Assembly: GCA_903884655.1 (NCBI GenBank)
Contig: CAISFO010000037.1
Coordinates: 35,031-99,030, forward strand
DNA from: an uncultured Holophagaceae bacterium
Lineage (GTDB): Bacteria > Acidobacteriota > Holophagae > Holophagales > Holophagaceae
Length of the DNA: 64,000 nucleotides
Reading direction: 5' to 3'
Of this stretch, positions 50,902-60,130 are shown one piece after another. The translations under genes were made by a program, and so were the position numbers. Each line of letters opens with the position of its first letter. Positions within the stretch are counted from its first letter, which is position 1. The notes under the pieces were generated by a model. That model saw only the letters and a program-made list of their open reading frames with translations. It made no database searches and was not told the DNA's origin.

Positions 50902-51909
50902 CTAGGCTTCGGCCACGGCCTCGAGTTGGGCCAGCCAGGGGGCCTGCTCGGCGCGGGTGGTGAAGCTGGCCTGGAGGCTGTTCCGCGCCAGGGTGACCAG
51001 ATCGCTGCGGTCCAGGTTCAACGCCAGAGCGATCTCCAGGAAGTTCTGGGCGATGTAGCCGCCGAAATAGGCGGGGTCATCGGAATTGACGGTGACGCAC
51101 AGACCACGGGCCAGCATCCGCTTCAGGTTGTGCCGCGCGAGATCAGGGAAGACGCGGAGCCGCACATTGGACAACGGGCACACCGTCAGGGGCACTCGCT
51201 CGCGGACGAGCTTGTCCACCAGGACCGGGTCCTCCATGGCCCGCACCCCGTGGTCGACCCGCTCGATGCCGAGGCGGTCCAAGGCTTCCCGCACGTACTC
51301 CGGCGGACCTTCCTCGCCCGCGTGGGCCACCAGCCTCAGGCCCAGGTCGCGGCAACAGGCAAAGACCCGCTCGAACTCGGCGGGTGGGTGGCCCAGTTCG
51401 GACGAGTCCAGGCCCACGGCGTGGATGCGATGGAGGTGGGGACGGGCGTGCTCCAGCGTGGCGAAGGCATCGGCTTCGCTGAGGTGGCGGAGGAAGCAGA
51501 GGATGAGCCGGGAGCTGACGCCCAGTTGCGCCTTGGCCTCCGTGGCGGCCTGCTCCAGCCCGTCCAGCACGGTTTCGAAGGCAACCCCCCGGGCGGTGTG
51601 GGTCTGGGGATCAAAGAACAGCTCCGCATGCACCACTCCGTCCTCGTGGGCCCGGCGGAAATAGGCCATGGCCAGCTCGTAGAAGTCCTGCCCGTGGAGC
51701 AGGGCCCCGGCGCCAGCGTAGTAGAGGTCCAGGAAGGACTGCAGATCCTCGAAGGCATAGGCCGCCCGGGCCGCTTCGACGCTGGCGTACGGCAGGGCCA
51801 CACCGTTGCGGCGGGCCAGGTCGAACATCATCTCGGGCTCAAGGGAACCCTCGATGTGGATGTGCAACTCGGCCTTGGGCAACCGACGGATGAACGTCAT
51901 CAAGTCCAT
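50902..51909 (-). CDS. adenosine/adenine deaminase
   Basis: A 335-residue amidohydrolase. Zinc ligands are in LPKAELHIHIEGSLEP and HAGEEGPPEYV, with the catalytic pair in RVDHGVRAMEDP and VNSDDPAYFGGYI. The SDDPAYFGGY form is typical of the adenine deaminase (Aah1-like) branch rather than classical adenosine deaminase, so adenine is the favoured substrate. AGGAGGGAG precedes the ATG. It lies 38 bases after a BMP-type binding-protein gene on the same strand. Confidence 0.9.
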   Translation of the reverse strand: MDLMTFIRRLPKAELHIHIEGSLEPEMMFDLARRNGVALPYASVEAARAAYAFEDLQSFLDLYYAGAGALLHGQDFYELAMAYFRRAHEDGVVHAELFFDPQTHTARGVAFETVLDGLEQAATEAKAQLGVSSRLILCFLRHLSEADAFATLEHARPHLHRIHAVGLDSSELGHPPAEFERVFACCRDLGLRLVAHAGEEGPPEYVREALDRLGIERVDHGVRAMEDPVLVDKLVRERVPLTVCPLSNVRLRVFPDLARHNLKRMLARGLCVTVNSDDPAYFGGYIAQNFLEIALALNLDRSDLVTLARNSLQASFTTRAEQAPWLAQLEAVAEA

Positions 51910-51947
51910 GACAGCTCCCTCCTGGATCTCCAGGACAGGCCTGACGC

Positions 51948-53036
51948 TTACTTGCCGGGCATCTTGGAGGCCACGCCCTGCACGAAGTAATCCATCTTTT
52001 CCAGGTCGTGGTCCGAGATGGTCTGGCCGGCGGGCACGCGCACCTTGCCGTCCTGGTCCGCCACGGGGCCCGTGAAGGGATGCAGCTTGCCGGCCACGAT
52101 CTGGGCCTCCAGCTTCTTGGCCAGGTCCTGCACCTCCTTGGGCACGGAGGCGCCCATGGGGGCCATCTTGATGAAGCCGTCCTTGAGGCCGCCCCAGACG
52201 CTACCGGTCTTCCACTTGCCGGCCAGCACGTCGCTCACCACCTTGGTGTAGTAGTCGCCCCAGGTGATGATGATCCCGCCGATCTGGGACTTGGGCGCGT
52301 ACTTCAGCTCGTCGCTGTTGTAGCAGAACACCTTCGCGCCCTTCTCCTCCGCGGCCTGGTTGGTGGCGGCGGAATCGGTCTCGTGGCTGAGGACGTCCGC
52401 GCCCTGGGCGATGAGGCTGAGGGCCGCCTCGCGCTCCTTGCCGGGGTCGAACCAGGAGTTCACCCACACCACGCGCATCTCGGCCTTGGGGTTCACGCTG
52501 CGCATGCCCTGGGTGAAGGCGTTGATGGCCATGACCACCTCGGGGATGGGGTACGAGCCCACATAGCCCACGACGTTGGACTTGGTCAGCTTGCCGGCCA
52601 CCACGCCATTGAGGTAGCGGCCCTCGTAGAAGCGGCCGTTGTACTGGCCCAGGTTGGCGGCGGTCTTGTAGCCGGTGGCGTGCATGAAGACGGTGTTGGG
52701 GAAGCTCTTGGCCACGTTCAGGGCCGGATTCATGTAGCCGAAGGAGGTGGCGAAGATGACCTTGGTGCCGTTCTGGGCCATCTCGCGGATGACACGCTCG
52801 GAGTCGGCGCCCTCGGGCACATTCTCCACGAAGCGGGTGACCACCTTGCCCTTGAGGGCGGCCTCCATCTGCCTGCGGCCCAGGTCGTGCTGGAAGGTCC
52901 AGCCGGAATCGCCCACGGGGCCCACATAGACGAAACCCACCTTGGCCGGTTCCTGGGGTGGGGCGGCGGGGAGAGCCGTGGCCGCCAGCAGGGCCAAGGT
53001 CCCGAAGGTGCTGCGAACGAGATCACGGGTGTTCAT
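51948..53036 (-). CDS. BMP-family ABC transporter substrate-binding protein
   Basis: A 362-residue periplasmic binding protein: a signal peptide (FGTLALLAATALPAA), then VGFVYVGPVGDSGWTFQHD, the opening of the BMP (Med/PnrA) family for purine nucleosides. AFAT-type motif GTKVIFATSFGYMNP and HATGYKTAANLGQY are conserved. GGAGGA precedes the ATG. It is followed by the deaminase gene, consistent with purine uptake and use. The ATPase and permease genes are not in this window. Confidence 0.93.
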   Translation of the reverse strand: MNTRDLVRSTFGTLALLAATALPAAPPQEPAKVGFVYVGPVGDSGWTFQHDLGRRQMEAALKGKVVTRFVENVPEGADSERVIREMAQNGTKVIFATSFGYMNPALNVAKSFPNTVFMHATGYKTAANLGQYNGRFYEGRYLNGVVAGKLTKSNVVGYVGSYPIPEVVMAINAFTQGMRSVNPKAEMRVVWVNSWFDPGKEREAALSLIAQGADVLSHETDSAATNQAAEEKGAKVFCYNSDELKYAPKSQIGGIIITWGDYYTKVVSDVLAGKWKTGSVWGGLKDGFIKMAPMGASVPKEVQDLAKKLEAQIVAGKLHPFTGPVADQDGKVRVPAGQTISDHDLEKMDYFVQGVASKMPGK

Positions 53037-53100
53037 GCGCGGTCCTCCTCGAAGTGGTGAATTGATGACCCGATTGTGCCATTCCAGGGAAGGGTTCCGG

Positions 53101-54348
53101 TCACTTTTCGGAAGGCCCTGCCTCAGAGGCCTTGAAGCTCCGGTACAGCAGCAGGTCGTAGATGAGCTTGAGGCCCCCGGCGATGAAGAAGGGCAGCCCG
53201 GCGAGGGCGGGCACGGCCAGCAGGGGCCCGGCCAGCACCGGCGAGATGGCGGCGCCGGTGGTGCGGGCGATGCCGGTGACGCCAGCGGCGGCGGAGCGCT
53301 CGTCCGGCGCCACCACCTGCATGGTGTAGGCCTGGCGGGTGGGCACGTCCATCTGGGAGATGCTGAAGCGCAGCAGGAGCACGCCGATGGCCAGGGGCAG
53401 GTTCGGCATGAGGGGCACCAGGATCAGCAGCAGGTTCGAGGGCATGTGGGTATAGACCATGGTGCGGACCATCCCGATCTGCCGCGCCAGACGCACGGCG
53501 TAAAGGGCCGAGAGGCCGGCCAGCAGGTTGGCCACGAAGAAGATCGTACCCAGCACCCCCGGCTCGACACCGAATTTCTTGTGGAACCAGTAGGCCACCA
53601 GACTCTGGATGACGAAGCCGCCGGCGAAGGCGTCCAGGGAGAAGAGGGCGGAGAGCTTCAGCACCACCCCCCTGGAGCGGTGCAGGCCCAGGCTCCCTGT
53701 GACCGCCTTCGAGGGCGGTGCCTCCACGGCGCCAGAGACCTTGGTAAAGAGCACCGCCAGGAGGATCCCCATGGCCGCGTAGGCGAAAACCAGCACCCGG
53801 TAGCTGGCCACCGGCGCCATCCCGGAAGCCTGGAGTGCCTGCGCCGTCCAGCCACCTGCCAGGGCACCCAGGGCGGTGGCGAAGGCACCCGTCAAGTGGT
53901 ACCAGGCGAAAACCCCTGTGCGCCGCTCCTCGGGCAGCACCTGGGAGAGGGCCGCCTGCTCGATGGCCAGGAAGGGACCCACCTCGTTGCCCGAGGGGCT
54001 GATGACGCCGAAGGTGGCAGCCAGCACCAGCACGGTGAAATCTCCGCTCAGGGCGAAGGGAACGCCTGCCATCACCATGAGTCCCGCGCCCAGCACCAGC
54101 ATGCGCTTGCGGCCCAGGCGGTCGGCATGGAGGGTGATCCAGAGCGACACGAGCACATCACCTGCCAAGGTCAGGGTCAACAGCCAGCCGATGCGCCCCT
54201 CGCTGAAGCCCAGCCCCGCCAGGTAGAGCACCAGCACCACGGACAGGAAACCGTAGGAGAACATCCGTGCCGCCCGGGTCACAAAGAGCAGCCGGCCATC
54301 GGGGCCGAGGGGCGCGGACAGAACCGTCGTCGATGCCATGGGCCCCAT
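53101..54348 (-). CDS. MFS transporter
   Basis: A 415-residue protein with 12 hydrophobic segments and the loop motif LHADRLGRKRMLVLG after the second. FAVSGDFTVLVL-like and NEVGPFLAIEQAALSQVLP segments resemble drug-efflux or multi-substrate MFS members. The start may be ATG 54348 or ATG 54339; neither has a ribosome site. It follows the kinase gene on the same strand (27 bases), and could be co-transcribed. Substrate unknown. Confidence 0.87.
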   Translation of the reverse strand: MGPMASTTVLSAPLGPDGRLLFVTRAARMFSYGFLSVVLVLYLAGLGFSEGRIGWLLTLTLAGDVLVSLWITLHADRLGRKRMLVLGAGLMVMAGVPFALSGDFTVLVLAATFGVISPSGNEVGPFLAIEQAALSQVLPEERRTGVFAWYHLTGAFATALGALAGGWTAQALQASGMAPVASYRVLVFAYAAMGILLAVLFTKVSGAVEAPPSKAVTGSLGLHRSRGVVLKLSALFSLDAFAGGFVIQSLVAYWFHKKFGVEPGVLGTIFFVANLLAGLSALYAVRLARQIGMVRTMVYTHMPSNLLLILVPLMPNLPLAIGVLLLRFSISQMDVPTRQAYTMQVVAPDERSAAAGVTGIARTTGAAISPVLAGPLLAVPALAGLPFFIAGGLKLIYDLLLYRSFKASEAGPSEK

Positions 54349-54375
54349 GGTAGCCCTGGTGCCCTCACACAGGGT

Positions 54376-57300
54376 TCACCGAACGTACGGGTCCAGCTGG
54401 GCCTGCAGTTCCTTCATGCCGAAGGGTTTGGGCAGGAGCGTGACGAAGGGATGAGCCCTGATCAGGTCCTGGGCGGCCTGGTCCGCCCGGCCCGTGGCCA
54501 GCAGCACCGGCAGTCTGGGTTGGAGGGCCCGCAGGCGCGGCAGGGTACCGGCTCCGCCCAGCCCGGGCATGTTCATGTCGAGGATGACCACGTCCGGCCT
54601 GAGGCCTTCCTCCAACTGCGCCAGAGCCTCCTCGCCACTCCTGGCCAGGTTGGCCCGGTGCCCCATCTGCTCGAGCATCCCCAGCATGGAGCTCTGGATG
54701 AGTTCATCGTCGTCCACCAGGAGCACGCTGAGGGTGCCCAGCCAGGGCATGGTCTGGTAGGCACCCGATGGTTCAAGGGGGGCAACGGGCCCCGCGCAGG
54801 CGGGGAAGCGCAGGGTCACGCAGGTGCCCCGGCCAGGCTCGCTCTGCAGGGTCATCTCCCCTCGGTGGGCCTTCACCGTGCTGTAGACGATGGACAGTCC
54901 GAGACCGGTCCCCTTCCCCACTTCCTTGGTCGTGAAGAAGGGATCCAGGGCCTTCTCCAGGACTTCCTTGGGCATGCCGATACCCGTGTCCTGCACCTGC
55001 ACTTCCACCCATTCCCGCCCCCGGTTCAGGGTCCGCAGGGTGAGCGTGCCGTTCTCGGGCATGGCGTCCACGGCATTGACACAGAGGTTCATCAGGGCAT
55101 GGGTCAAAGCCCCTGCATCGGCCCGGATGAGCCGCAGCGAGGGGTCCAGCTCCATGACAAGGCGCACCTTGGCCAGGGTGGTGCGTTCCAGCAGGCGCAC
55201 CTCCTCGCGGAGAATGGCGTTGAGGTCCAGGTCGCGCTCGTCGGCGGAACTCTGGCGAGAGAAGTTGAGCAGACTCTTGAGCATGTTGCCGCCCCGTTCT
55301 GCGGCCTTGATGATGGTCCCGAGGGCCTTCTGCACCGGGCTTCCGGCGGGCTGGGTCTCGATGTGGGCCGAAGCCAGACCGAGGATGGCCCCCAACACAT
55401 TGTTCATGTCGTGGGCCACCCCACCCGCCAGGGCGCCCAGGCTTTCCATCTTCTGGGCCTGGTGCAACTGGGACATGAGGTGGGCGCTCTCCTCCTCGGC
55501 CTGCTTCAGGTCGGTGACGTCCTTGCGGATGCCCACCATGCGGGAAGGGTTGCCGAATTGATCGGACTCGACAACGAACCCGACGGTCTGGATCCACCGG
55601 TGGCTGCCATCCGCATGCCGCATCCTGGCTTCATAAAAGTATTCCGTCGCCTCGCCGGACAGGACGGCCTGGATCTTGGCCCGAACGTGATCTCTGTCCT
55701 CCGGATGCACCCGCTCAAACCACGTCGTCCGATCCGAACCCCTGCTTTCGGGTGCATAGCCGAGCATCTCGTAGTAGTAGGGGGAGGCGAACCAGGTGTC
55801 GAGCTTCAGGTCCCAGTCCCAGCTGCCGATGCGGCTGGCTGCCAGGGTCAGGCGAAGCCGATCCTCGCTGAGCCGAAGGAGATCCTCGGCCTGCCGACGT
55901 TCAGTCACGTCCGTGATGATGCCGAGGAGGGAGCGGAGGCTTCCGTCCGGATTCTCGATCCTACGCCCGGAAAGATGGCCCCAGAAGAACGCTCCATCCG
56001 CCCGGAGGAACTTCCGTTCCACGGAGACCGACATGATCTCGCCGGAAATGATCATCCGCATCCGCTCATCGCCGGTTTTCTTCTCGGAAGGATGCAGATG
56101 ATCCGGGTACGTGGTTCCAATCAGCTCTGGCAGGGGCATGCCGAACAACTCGGCCATGCGCTGGTTGGCGAAGGTGATGTGACCGGTGGGTGAGACGAGG
56201 ATGATGCCGGCTTCCGAGGCCTCGAAGATCACCCGGGTCTGTTCTTCGTAGTCCCGCAGGGCCGCTTCTGCTTCCTTGCGCTGGGTGATGTTCTGGATGG
56301 TGCCCAGCAGCCGGATGCAGCGGCCCTCCTCGAACACAGCGGTGCCGATGGTGCGTATCCAGAGGACCTTGCCCTTGGCGGTCCGCAGCCGAAGCTCAAG
56401 GTTGTAGCCCTTGCCGTTCGCCAGGGCCTCCTCCACGGCCCGGACGATCAGGGGTTGGCTCTCGGGCTCATAGAAAGCCAGGGCCGAGTCCATGGTGGGG
56501 ACGTACCCCCCTGGATCCACATCGTGCAGGCGGTAGGTCTCCGGCGTCCAGATGAGCTGCCCACTGCGCACATCCAGCGACCAGGCCCCCATCTTGGTGA
56601 GGATCTGGGACTGCTCCAGGAGCACGTTGGCCCGGGCGAGGTCTTCTTCCGCCGCCCGGCGGTCGGTGATATCCTCGCCGGAACTCAGGGTGCCGATGAT
56701 GCGGCCCTCCTCATCCCTGATCATGGCGTTGTTCCAGGCGATGAGCCGGCGCGCTCCGTCCTTCCGGACGATGTGATTCTCGAAGTACTTCACCGGCGCC
56801 AGGTCCCCGTCCAGGATTCGCTCGTACACGGCCCGCACCGCTGCCTGTTCCTCATGCGGCAGGCAGATGCTGAACCAATCCTGACCCGTCAGCTCGCCGG
56901 GTTTGTAGCCCAGCACCTCGCAGCCCTTGGGGTTGAGCAGGGTGATGCGGGCCTCGGCGTCGAAGGCCACCAGGATGACCTGGGCCACCTCAAGGTAGCG
57001 CTCCGCGTTCTGACGCTCCTGCACCAGGGATTCCTCTGACCGCTTCCGCTCGGTGATGTCAGTGACAGTGGCGATGACGCCGATGATCTCGCCCCGGGTA
57101 TCCAGCAGGGGGGCCGTGGTATCGAGGCACCAGCCTCTCTTTCCGGAACCGGGCACCAGGAAGGGGAATTCCACAGGTGCCACGATCTCCCCGGCCAGGA
57201 CCCGCTCGAGCCGCTGGATGACATTGGCCTCCTTCAGGAAAGGGAAGAGCTCCAGGGGCTGCCTTCCGAGCACCTGGCTCGCGGACAGGCCCGAAAGCCT

Positions 57301-58197
57301 CTCCATGAAGGGGTTCCAGACCCGGTAGCGCAGGTCGGCCCCATAGACGATGATGCCTTCGCTGGCGCCAAGGATGATCTGCTCATTGAACCGGACCGCT
57401 TCCCGCAAGGCCTCCTCGGCGGCGTACACCTGGGAGATGTCCCGGCCGATCCCCAGGAACTGCCGTCCGCCATCGGGCGCCTCGATGACGGAGCCGTTCG
57501 CCACGAACCAGCGCCAGGAACCATCCGCATGGCGGACCCGGTACTGGGGGCTGGTCTCGGACTGCCCGCTTGCCAGCACTCGGCCCAGGTAGTGAAGGCA
57601 GGGCTCCACATCGTCCGGGTGGATGAAGGGCGTGAAGGGCTTGCCCAGGACCTCGCTCCCCGGGAAGCCGAAGTGCTGCTCCCAGGCCGGGGACACGAAC
57701 AGGAAGCGGCCCTCGGTGTCCACGGTGAAGATCACGTCCAGGGACTGCTCGATGTAGGTGCGGAAGGTCTCCTCGCTTCTGCGGAGACGATCTTCGGCCT
57801 CCTTTCGTCCGGAGATGTCCGTGATGCAGGCCAGGGTCGCCTCCCCGCCCTCGAGGGGAATCCTGGAGACCCGCACGTGCATGGGGAAGGTCTGGCCGTC
57901 CCGGCGCAGCCCCAAGGTTTCGTAGTCGACGGGACCCACACCGGTGTGCTCCCGTTCCTGGTTGATCCTGTGGATGGCCTCCCGCTCTGCTGGGGCGATC
58001 AGGTTCACCAGGGGCCGTCCAAGGAGTTCCGCCTCGGAGCCCAGGCCGAACATGGCCAGGAACGCCTCATTGGCCCGCAAATAGGCGCCCTGCCTGCTGA
58101 GGGCCGCCGGCACGGGCAGCGCGTCCAGAGACAGGCTGTCCAGCCCGGAAGGCTGGCCATGACGGGCGGGAGGTTGGGTTGGATCTGGATTGGACAT
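54376..58197 (-). CDS. multi-PAS hybrid histidine kinase with C-terminal receiver
   Basis: A 1273-residue cytoplasmic sensor. I count seven PAS/PAC units (for example DVIFTVDTEGRFLFVSPAW, GIILVSPTGHITFANQRM, IGSWDWDLKLDTWFASPYYY). The kinase has His in LAGGVAHDMNNVLGAILG, VNAVDAMPENG, DTGIGMP and KGTGLGLSIVY. The receiver carries LLVDDDELI and Asp in VVILDMNMPGLGG. No membrane spans. ATG 58197 is taken; an upstream ATG in frame is less likely. Blocks of related PAS units suggest growth by duplication. The signal is unknown. Confidence 0.92.
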   Translation of the reverse strand: MSNPDPTQPPARHGQPSGLDSLSLDALPVPAALSRQGAYLRANEAFLAMFGLGSEAELLGRPLVNLIAPAEREAIHRINQEREHTGVGPVDYETLGLRRDGQTFPMHVRVSRIPLEGGEATLACITDISGRKEAEDRLRRSEETFRTYIEQSLDVIFTVDTEGRFLFVSPAWEQHFGFPGSEVLGKPFTPFIHPDDVEPCLHYLGRVLASGQSETSPQYRVRHADGSWRWFVANGSVIEAPDGGRQFLGIGRDISQVYAAEEALREAVRFNEQIILGASEGIIVYGADLRYRVWNPFMERLSGLSASQVLGRQPLELFPFLKEANVIQRLERVLAGEIVAPVEFPFLVPGSGKRGWCLDTTAPLLDTRGEIIGVIATVTDITERKRSEESLVQERQNAERYLEVAQVILVAFDAEARITLLNPKGCEVLGYKPGELTGQDWFSICLPHEEQAAVRAVYERILDGDLAPVKYFENHIVRKDGARRLIAWNNAMIRDEEGRIIGTLSSGEDITDRRAAEEDLARANVLLEQSQILTKMGAWSLDVRSGQLIWTPETYRLHDVDPGGYVPTMDSALAFYEPESQPLIVRAVEEALANGKGYNLELRLRTAKGKVLWIRTIGTAVFEEGRCIRLLGTIQNITQRKEAEAALRDYEEQTRVIFEASEAGIILVSPTGHITFANQRMAELFGMPLPELIGTTYPDHLHPSEKKTGDERMRMIISGEIMSVSVERKFLRADGAFFWGHLSGRRIENPDGSLRSLLGIITDVTERRQAEDLLRLSEDRLRLTLAASRIGSWDWDLKLDTWFASPYYYEMLGYAPESRGSDRTTWFERVHPEDRDHVRAKIQAVLSGEATEYFYEARMRHADGSHRWIQTVGFVVESDQFGNPSRMVGIRKDVTDLKQAEEESAHLMSQLHQAQKMESLGALAGGVAHDMNNVLGAILGLASAHIETQPAGSPVQKALGTIIKAAERGGNMLKSLLNFSRQSSADERDLDLNAILREEVRLLERTTLAKVRLVMELDPSLRLIRADAGALTHALMNLCVNAVDAMPENGTLTLRTLNRGREWVEVQVQDTGIGMPKEVLEKALDPFFTTKEVGKGTGLGLSIVYSTVKAHRGEMTLQSEPGRGTCVTLRFPACAGPVAPLEPSGAYQTMPWLGTLSVLLVDDDELIQSSMLGMLEQMGHRANLARSGEEALAQLEEGLRPDVVILDMNMPGLGGAGTLPRLRALQPRLPVLLATGRADQAAQDLIRAHPFVTLLPKPFGMKELQAQLDPYVR

Positions 58198-58291
58198 GGC
58201 AGGCTGGGGTTGTCCCAGTACCTTTTCGACGGAGGGCCGGAATCCTGGAGAACCGGCGACCCGGTTGCATCCGGAACGGGTCCGGATAGGC

Positions 58292-58303
58292 CATACTCCA
58301 ATC
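58292..58303 (+). promoter_or_regulatory. CATACT box 6 bases before the ATG at 58304 (leaderless layout)
   Basis: CATACT is followed by six bases and ATG. It faces away from the kinase gene, 95 bases from its start. Confidence 0.45.
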
Positions 58304-58867
58304 ATGTCTGTGCTTTCCCGTCCCGCCGTCCGGTGGACCGCCCTTGTTGCCCTCTGGGTCCTGGTGGGCGCGGTGCTGTGGATCCTCCTGGTCCAGGTGT
58401 TCCTGCTGGTCATGAACCCCTTCTGCCACCTGCAGCGGCCCAGCGCCGCCCAGGTCGTGGTGAAGAGCGTGGACCGGGATCCCAACAGCGCGATCACGGA
58501 CTACGTGACAGTGAAGCAGGGCGAGGACGAACGGATGCTCCGGATGCTCAAGGGCGAGGCGGAGGAATTGCGGGAGGCTGACGAGGTGTGGATCCTCAAC
58601 GCCTGGTACTCCGATGGCCTGCGCCCCACCCAGTACCGCTTGACGCCCCACCGCCTCCTGCTCGAGTATCCCTTCCTCCTGCTCCTGCCTGCGGCCTGGG
58701 CCCTCTGGCGGCTGAAGAAGATTCGCCAGGCGGTCGAGGACGCCCCGCCCCCGCCCATCCGCCGCACCTTCACCGATGATTTCCACCTGCGGGCCCAGCG
58801 CTTCGCCAAGCCGGAAACCGAAACAAAGGAAGATCCACCGCGGATGAACCCGGATCAGCACGGATAG
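58304..58867 (+). CDS. membrane protein of unknown function
   Basis: A 187-residue protein with one N-terminal span (TALVALWVLVGAVLWILLVQVFLLV), a soluble middle with a charged helix (GEDERMLRMLKGEAEELREA), a second span (LLLEYPFLLLLPAAWALWRL) and a basic tail. I do not recognise a family. The last dozen codons are read from the GATGAACCCGGAT repeat, so the original C-terminus may have been altered. No Shine-Dalgarno; predicted to be leaderless. Confidence 0.7.
   Translation: MSVLSRPAVRWTALVALWVLVGAVLWILLVQVFLLVMNPFCHLQRPSAAQVVVKSVDRDPNSAITDYVTVKQGEDERMLRMLKGEAEELREADEVWILNAWYSDGLRPTQYRLTPHRLLLEYPFLLLLPAAWALWRLKKIRQAVEDAPPPPIRRTFTDDFHLRAQRFAKPETETKEDPPRMNPDQHG
58835..58865. repeat. dispersed repeat inside the 3' end of a gene
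   Basis: CCACCGCGGATGAACCCGGA with following TCAGCACGGAT belongs to the family seen at 50793 and 46210. It forms the last codons of the upstream membrane protein and ends just before the DUF2164 gene. Confidence 0.5.
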
Positions 58868-58871
58868 GACC

Positions 58872-59162
58872 ATGGACATCAAGCTCTCCCCTGACACTGA
58901 AAAGCGGCTGCATATCGCGATCCAACGCTTCGTGGCGGAGGAGTACGGCGAGAGCCTGGGCGAGCTGGGGGCCGGGACCTTCCTGACTTTCTGCCTGAAG
59001 GAGCTCGGCCCGGCCATCTACAACCAGGCCATCAGCGACGCCCAGGCCTGCCTGCAGGAGCGGGTGACGGACCTGGAGAACATCTGCTTCGCCGAGGAGA
59101 CCAGCTACTGGGGCAAGGCCACGGCGAAGGGGATCCAGCGCAAGCCCAGCCATCGGCGGTAG
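58872..59162 (+). CDS. DUF2164 family protein
   Basis: A 96-residue protein with the DUF2164 features: IKLSPDTEKRLHIAIQRFVAEE at the start, FLTFCLKELGPAIYNQAISD in the middle and a DLENICFAEE helix. It is small, mostly helical and cytoplasmic, of unknown role. It lies 4 bases after the membrane protein gene, so it is probably on the same transcript. Confidence 0.8.
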   Translation: MDIKLSPDTEKRLHIAIQRFVAEEYGESLGELGAGTFLTFCLKELGPAIYNQAISDAQACLQERVTDLENICFAEETSYWGKATAKGIQRKPSHRR

Positions 59163-59201
59163 CATCCGCCGCCCGCCCACCCGATCCAGGACAGGTTCAC
59201 C

Positions 59202-59567
59202 ATGCCCCACTGCATCCTTGAAGCCTCGGACAACCTGCTCGACCAGCCCGATTGGGCGACCCTGCTGCTTGCCATCAACCGGACCCTCGGCGAAACGGGT
59301 CTGTTCAAGGTGGCGGACATCAAGAGCCGGTACGTCCGCCACAGCACCTTCGCCATCGGCGATGGCGCACCTGGCCAGGCCTTCGTCACCCTCAATGTCC
59401 AGATCCTCGGGGGCCGGACAGACGACGTGAAGGCCGGGCTCAGCGAGGCCCTGCTGCCGCTGCTGGCTGGGGCCTTCCCGCGCACCCTGGCGGCCATGAC
59501 GTGCAGCCTCACGGTCCAGGTGACTGACATCCACCGCCCCAGCTACCGGCGGCAGCTGTCATCCTGA
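59202..59567 (+). CDS. CHMI-family tautomerase-like protein
   Basis: A 121-residue protein resembling 5-carboxymethyl-2-hydroxymuconate delta-isomerase. Pro2, which becomes the N-terminal catalytic proline once Met is removed, opens PHCILEASDNLLDQPDW, and VTLNVQILGGRTDDVKAGLS is the typical strand-helix segment. No homoprotocatechuate pathway genes are nearby, so the true substrate is uncertain. Confidence 0.82.
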   Translation: MPHCILEASDNLLDQPDWATLLLAINRTLGETGLFKVADIKSRYVRHSTFAIGDGAPGQAFVTLNVQILGGRTDDVKAGLSEALLPLLAGAFPRTLAAMTCSLTVQVTDIHRPSYRRQLSS

Positions 59568-59574
59568 AGCCACC

Positions 59575-59781
59575 ATGGCCGAACCCATCACATCCCGCCA
59601 GCTCACCCTGCTCCAGGTGGTGGCCAAGCATCCGGATGTGGTTCGGGATCATCTCGTGAAAGCCGGGGCCACGGATGCGGACCTGGCCTACCTGGAACGG
59701 CATGACCTCATCCGGGAGCGGGCCATCGGCAGGTACCGCGTGACCCACATGGGGCAGGAAGTCCTGAAGCGGAGCCTGTAG
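59575..59781 (+). CDS. small winged-helix-like protein of unknown function
   Basis: A 68-residue protein beginning 7 bases after the CHMI-like gene. ITSRQLTLLQVVAKHPDVV and a GRYRVTHMGQEVLKRSL end look like a winged helix-turn-helix without further domains. It could be a DNA-binding cofactor or only a structural relative. No named family is recognised. Confidence 0.6.
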   Translation: MAEPITSRQLTLLQVVAKHPDVVRDHLVKAGATDADLAYLERHDLIRERAIGRYRVTHMGQEVLKRSL

Positions 59782-60130
59782 GGGGGAGCAGTCAGGGTTC
59801 CGGTCCACGTACAGGCCTGAGCCAAGCCTTGTCCGGGTTGCCGCCGGGTTGGCCGGAGGACCCGATGCAGGCTTCCCCTGGCAGGAGCCACCGGGCCGGT
59901 CGGGGTCATTTCATAAACATTTATAAAACTGTTTTTGCGTTTTTTTTACTTTTTACTTACTTGTATTGCGCCAATTCATGGGTGCATGATGGCTGCCCTG
60001 GTTCTTTGATCTCAAATTCGCCTCGGCGGTCGCAATAGGAGCAACTCATCGAGGCAGTCATTCCCTTCAGCCGCCCATGCCTGAACCGGAATGGAAGATC
60101 CACGCATGGTCACGTTTATGGGAGCAAGCG
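59782..60130. other. gene-free region with AT-rich block upstream of the EXORDIUM-like gene
   Basis: The stretch 59908-59975 is unusually rich in A/T, with T runs (GTTTTTGCG, TTTTTTTTAC) and ACTTTTTACTTACTTG, against a GC-rich surround. It could hold the promoter of the next gene, or an AT-rich regulatory site. No Shine-Dalgarno-linked small gene is seen. Confidence 0.4.

Noticed and set aside
52942..56193. 1083-codon plus-strand frame opposite BMP, MFS and kinase genes
   Set aside because: It crosses three real minus-strand genes and their gaps; composition is typical of a shadow frame.
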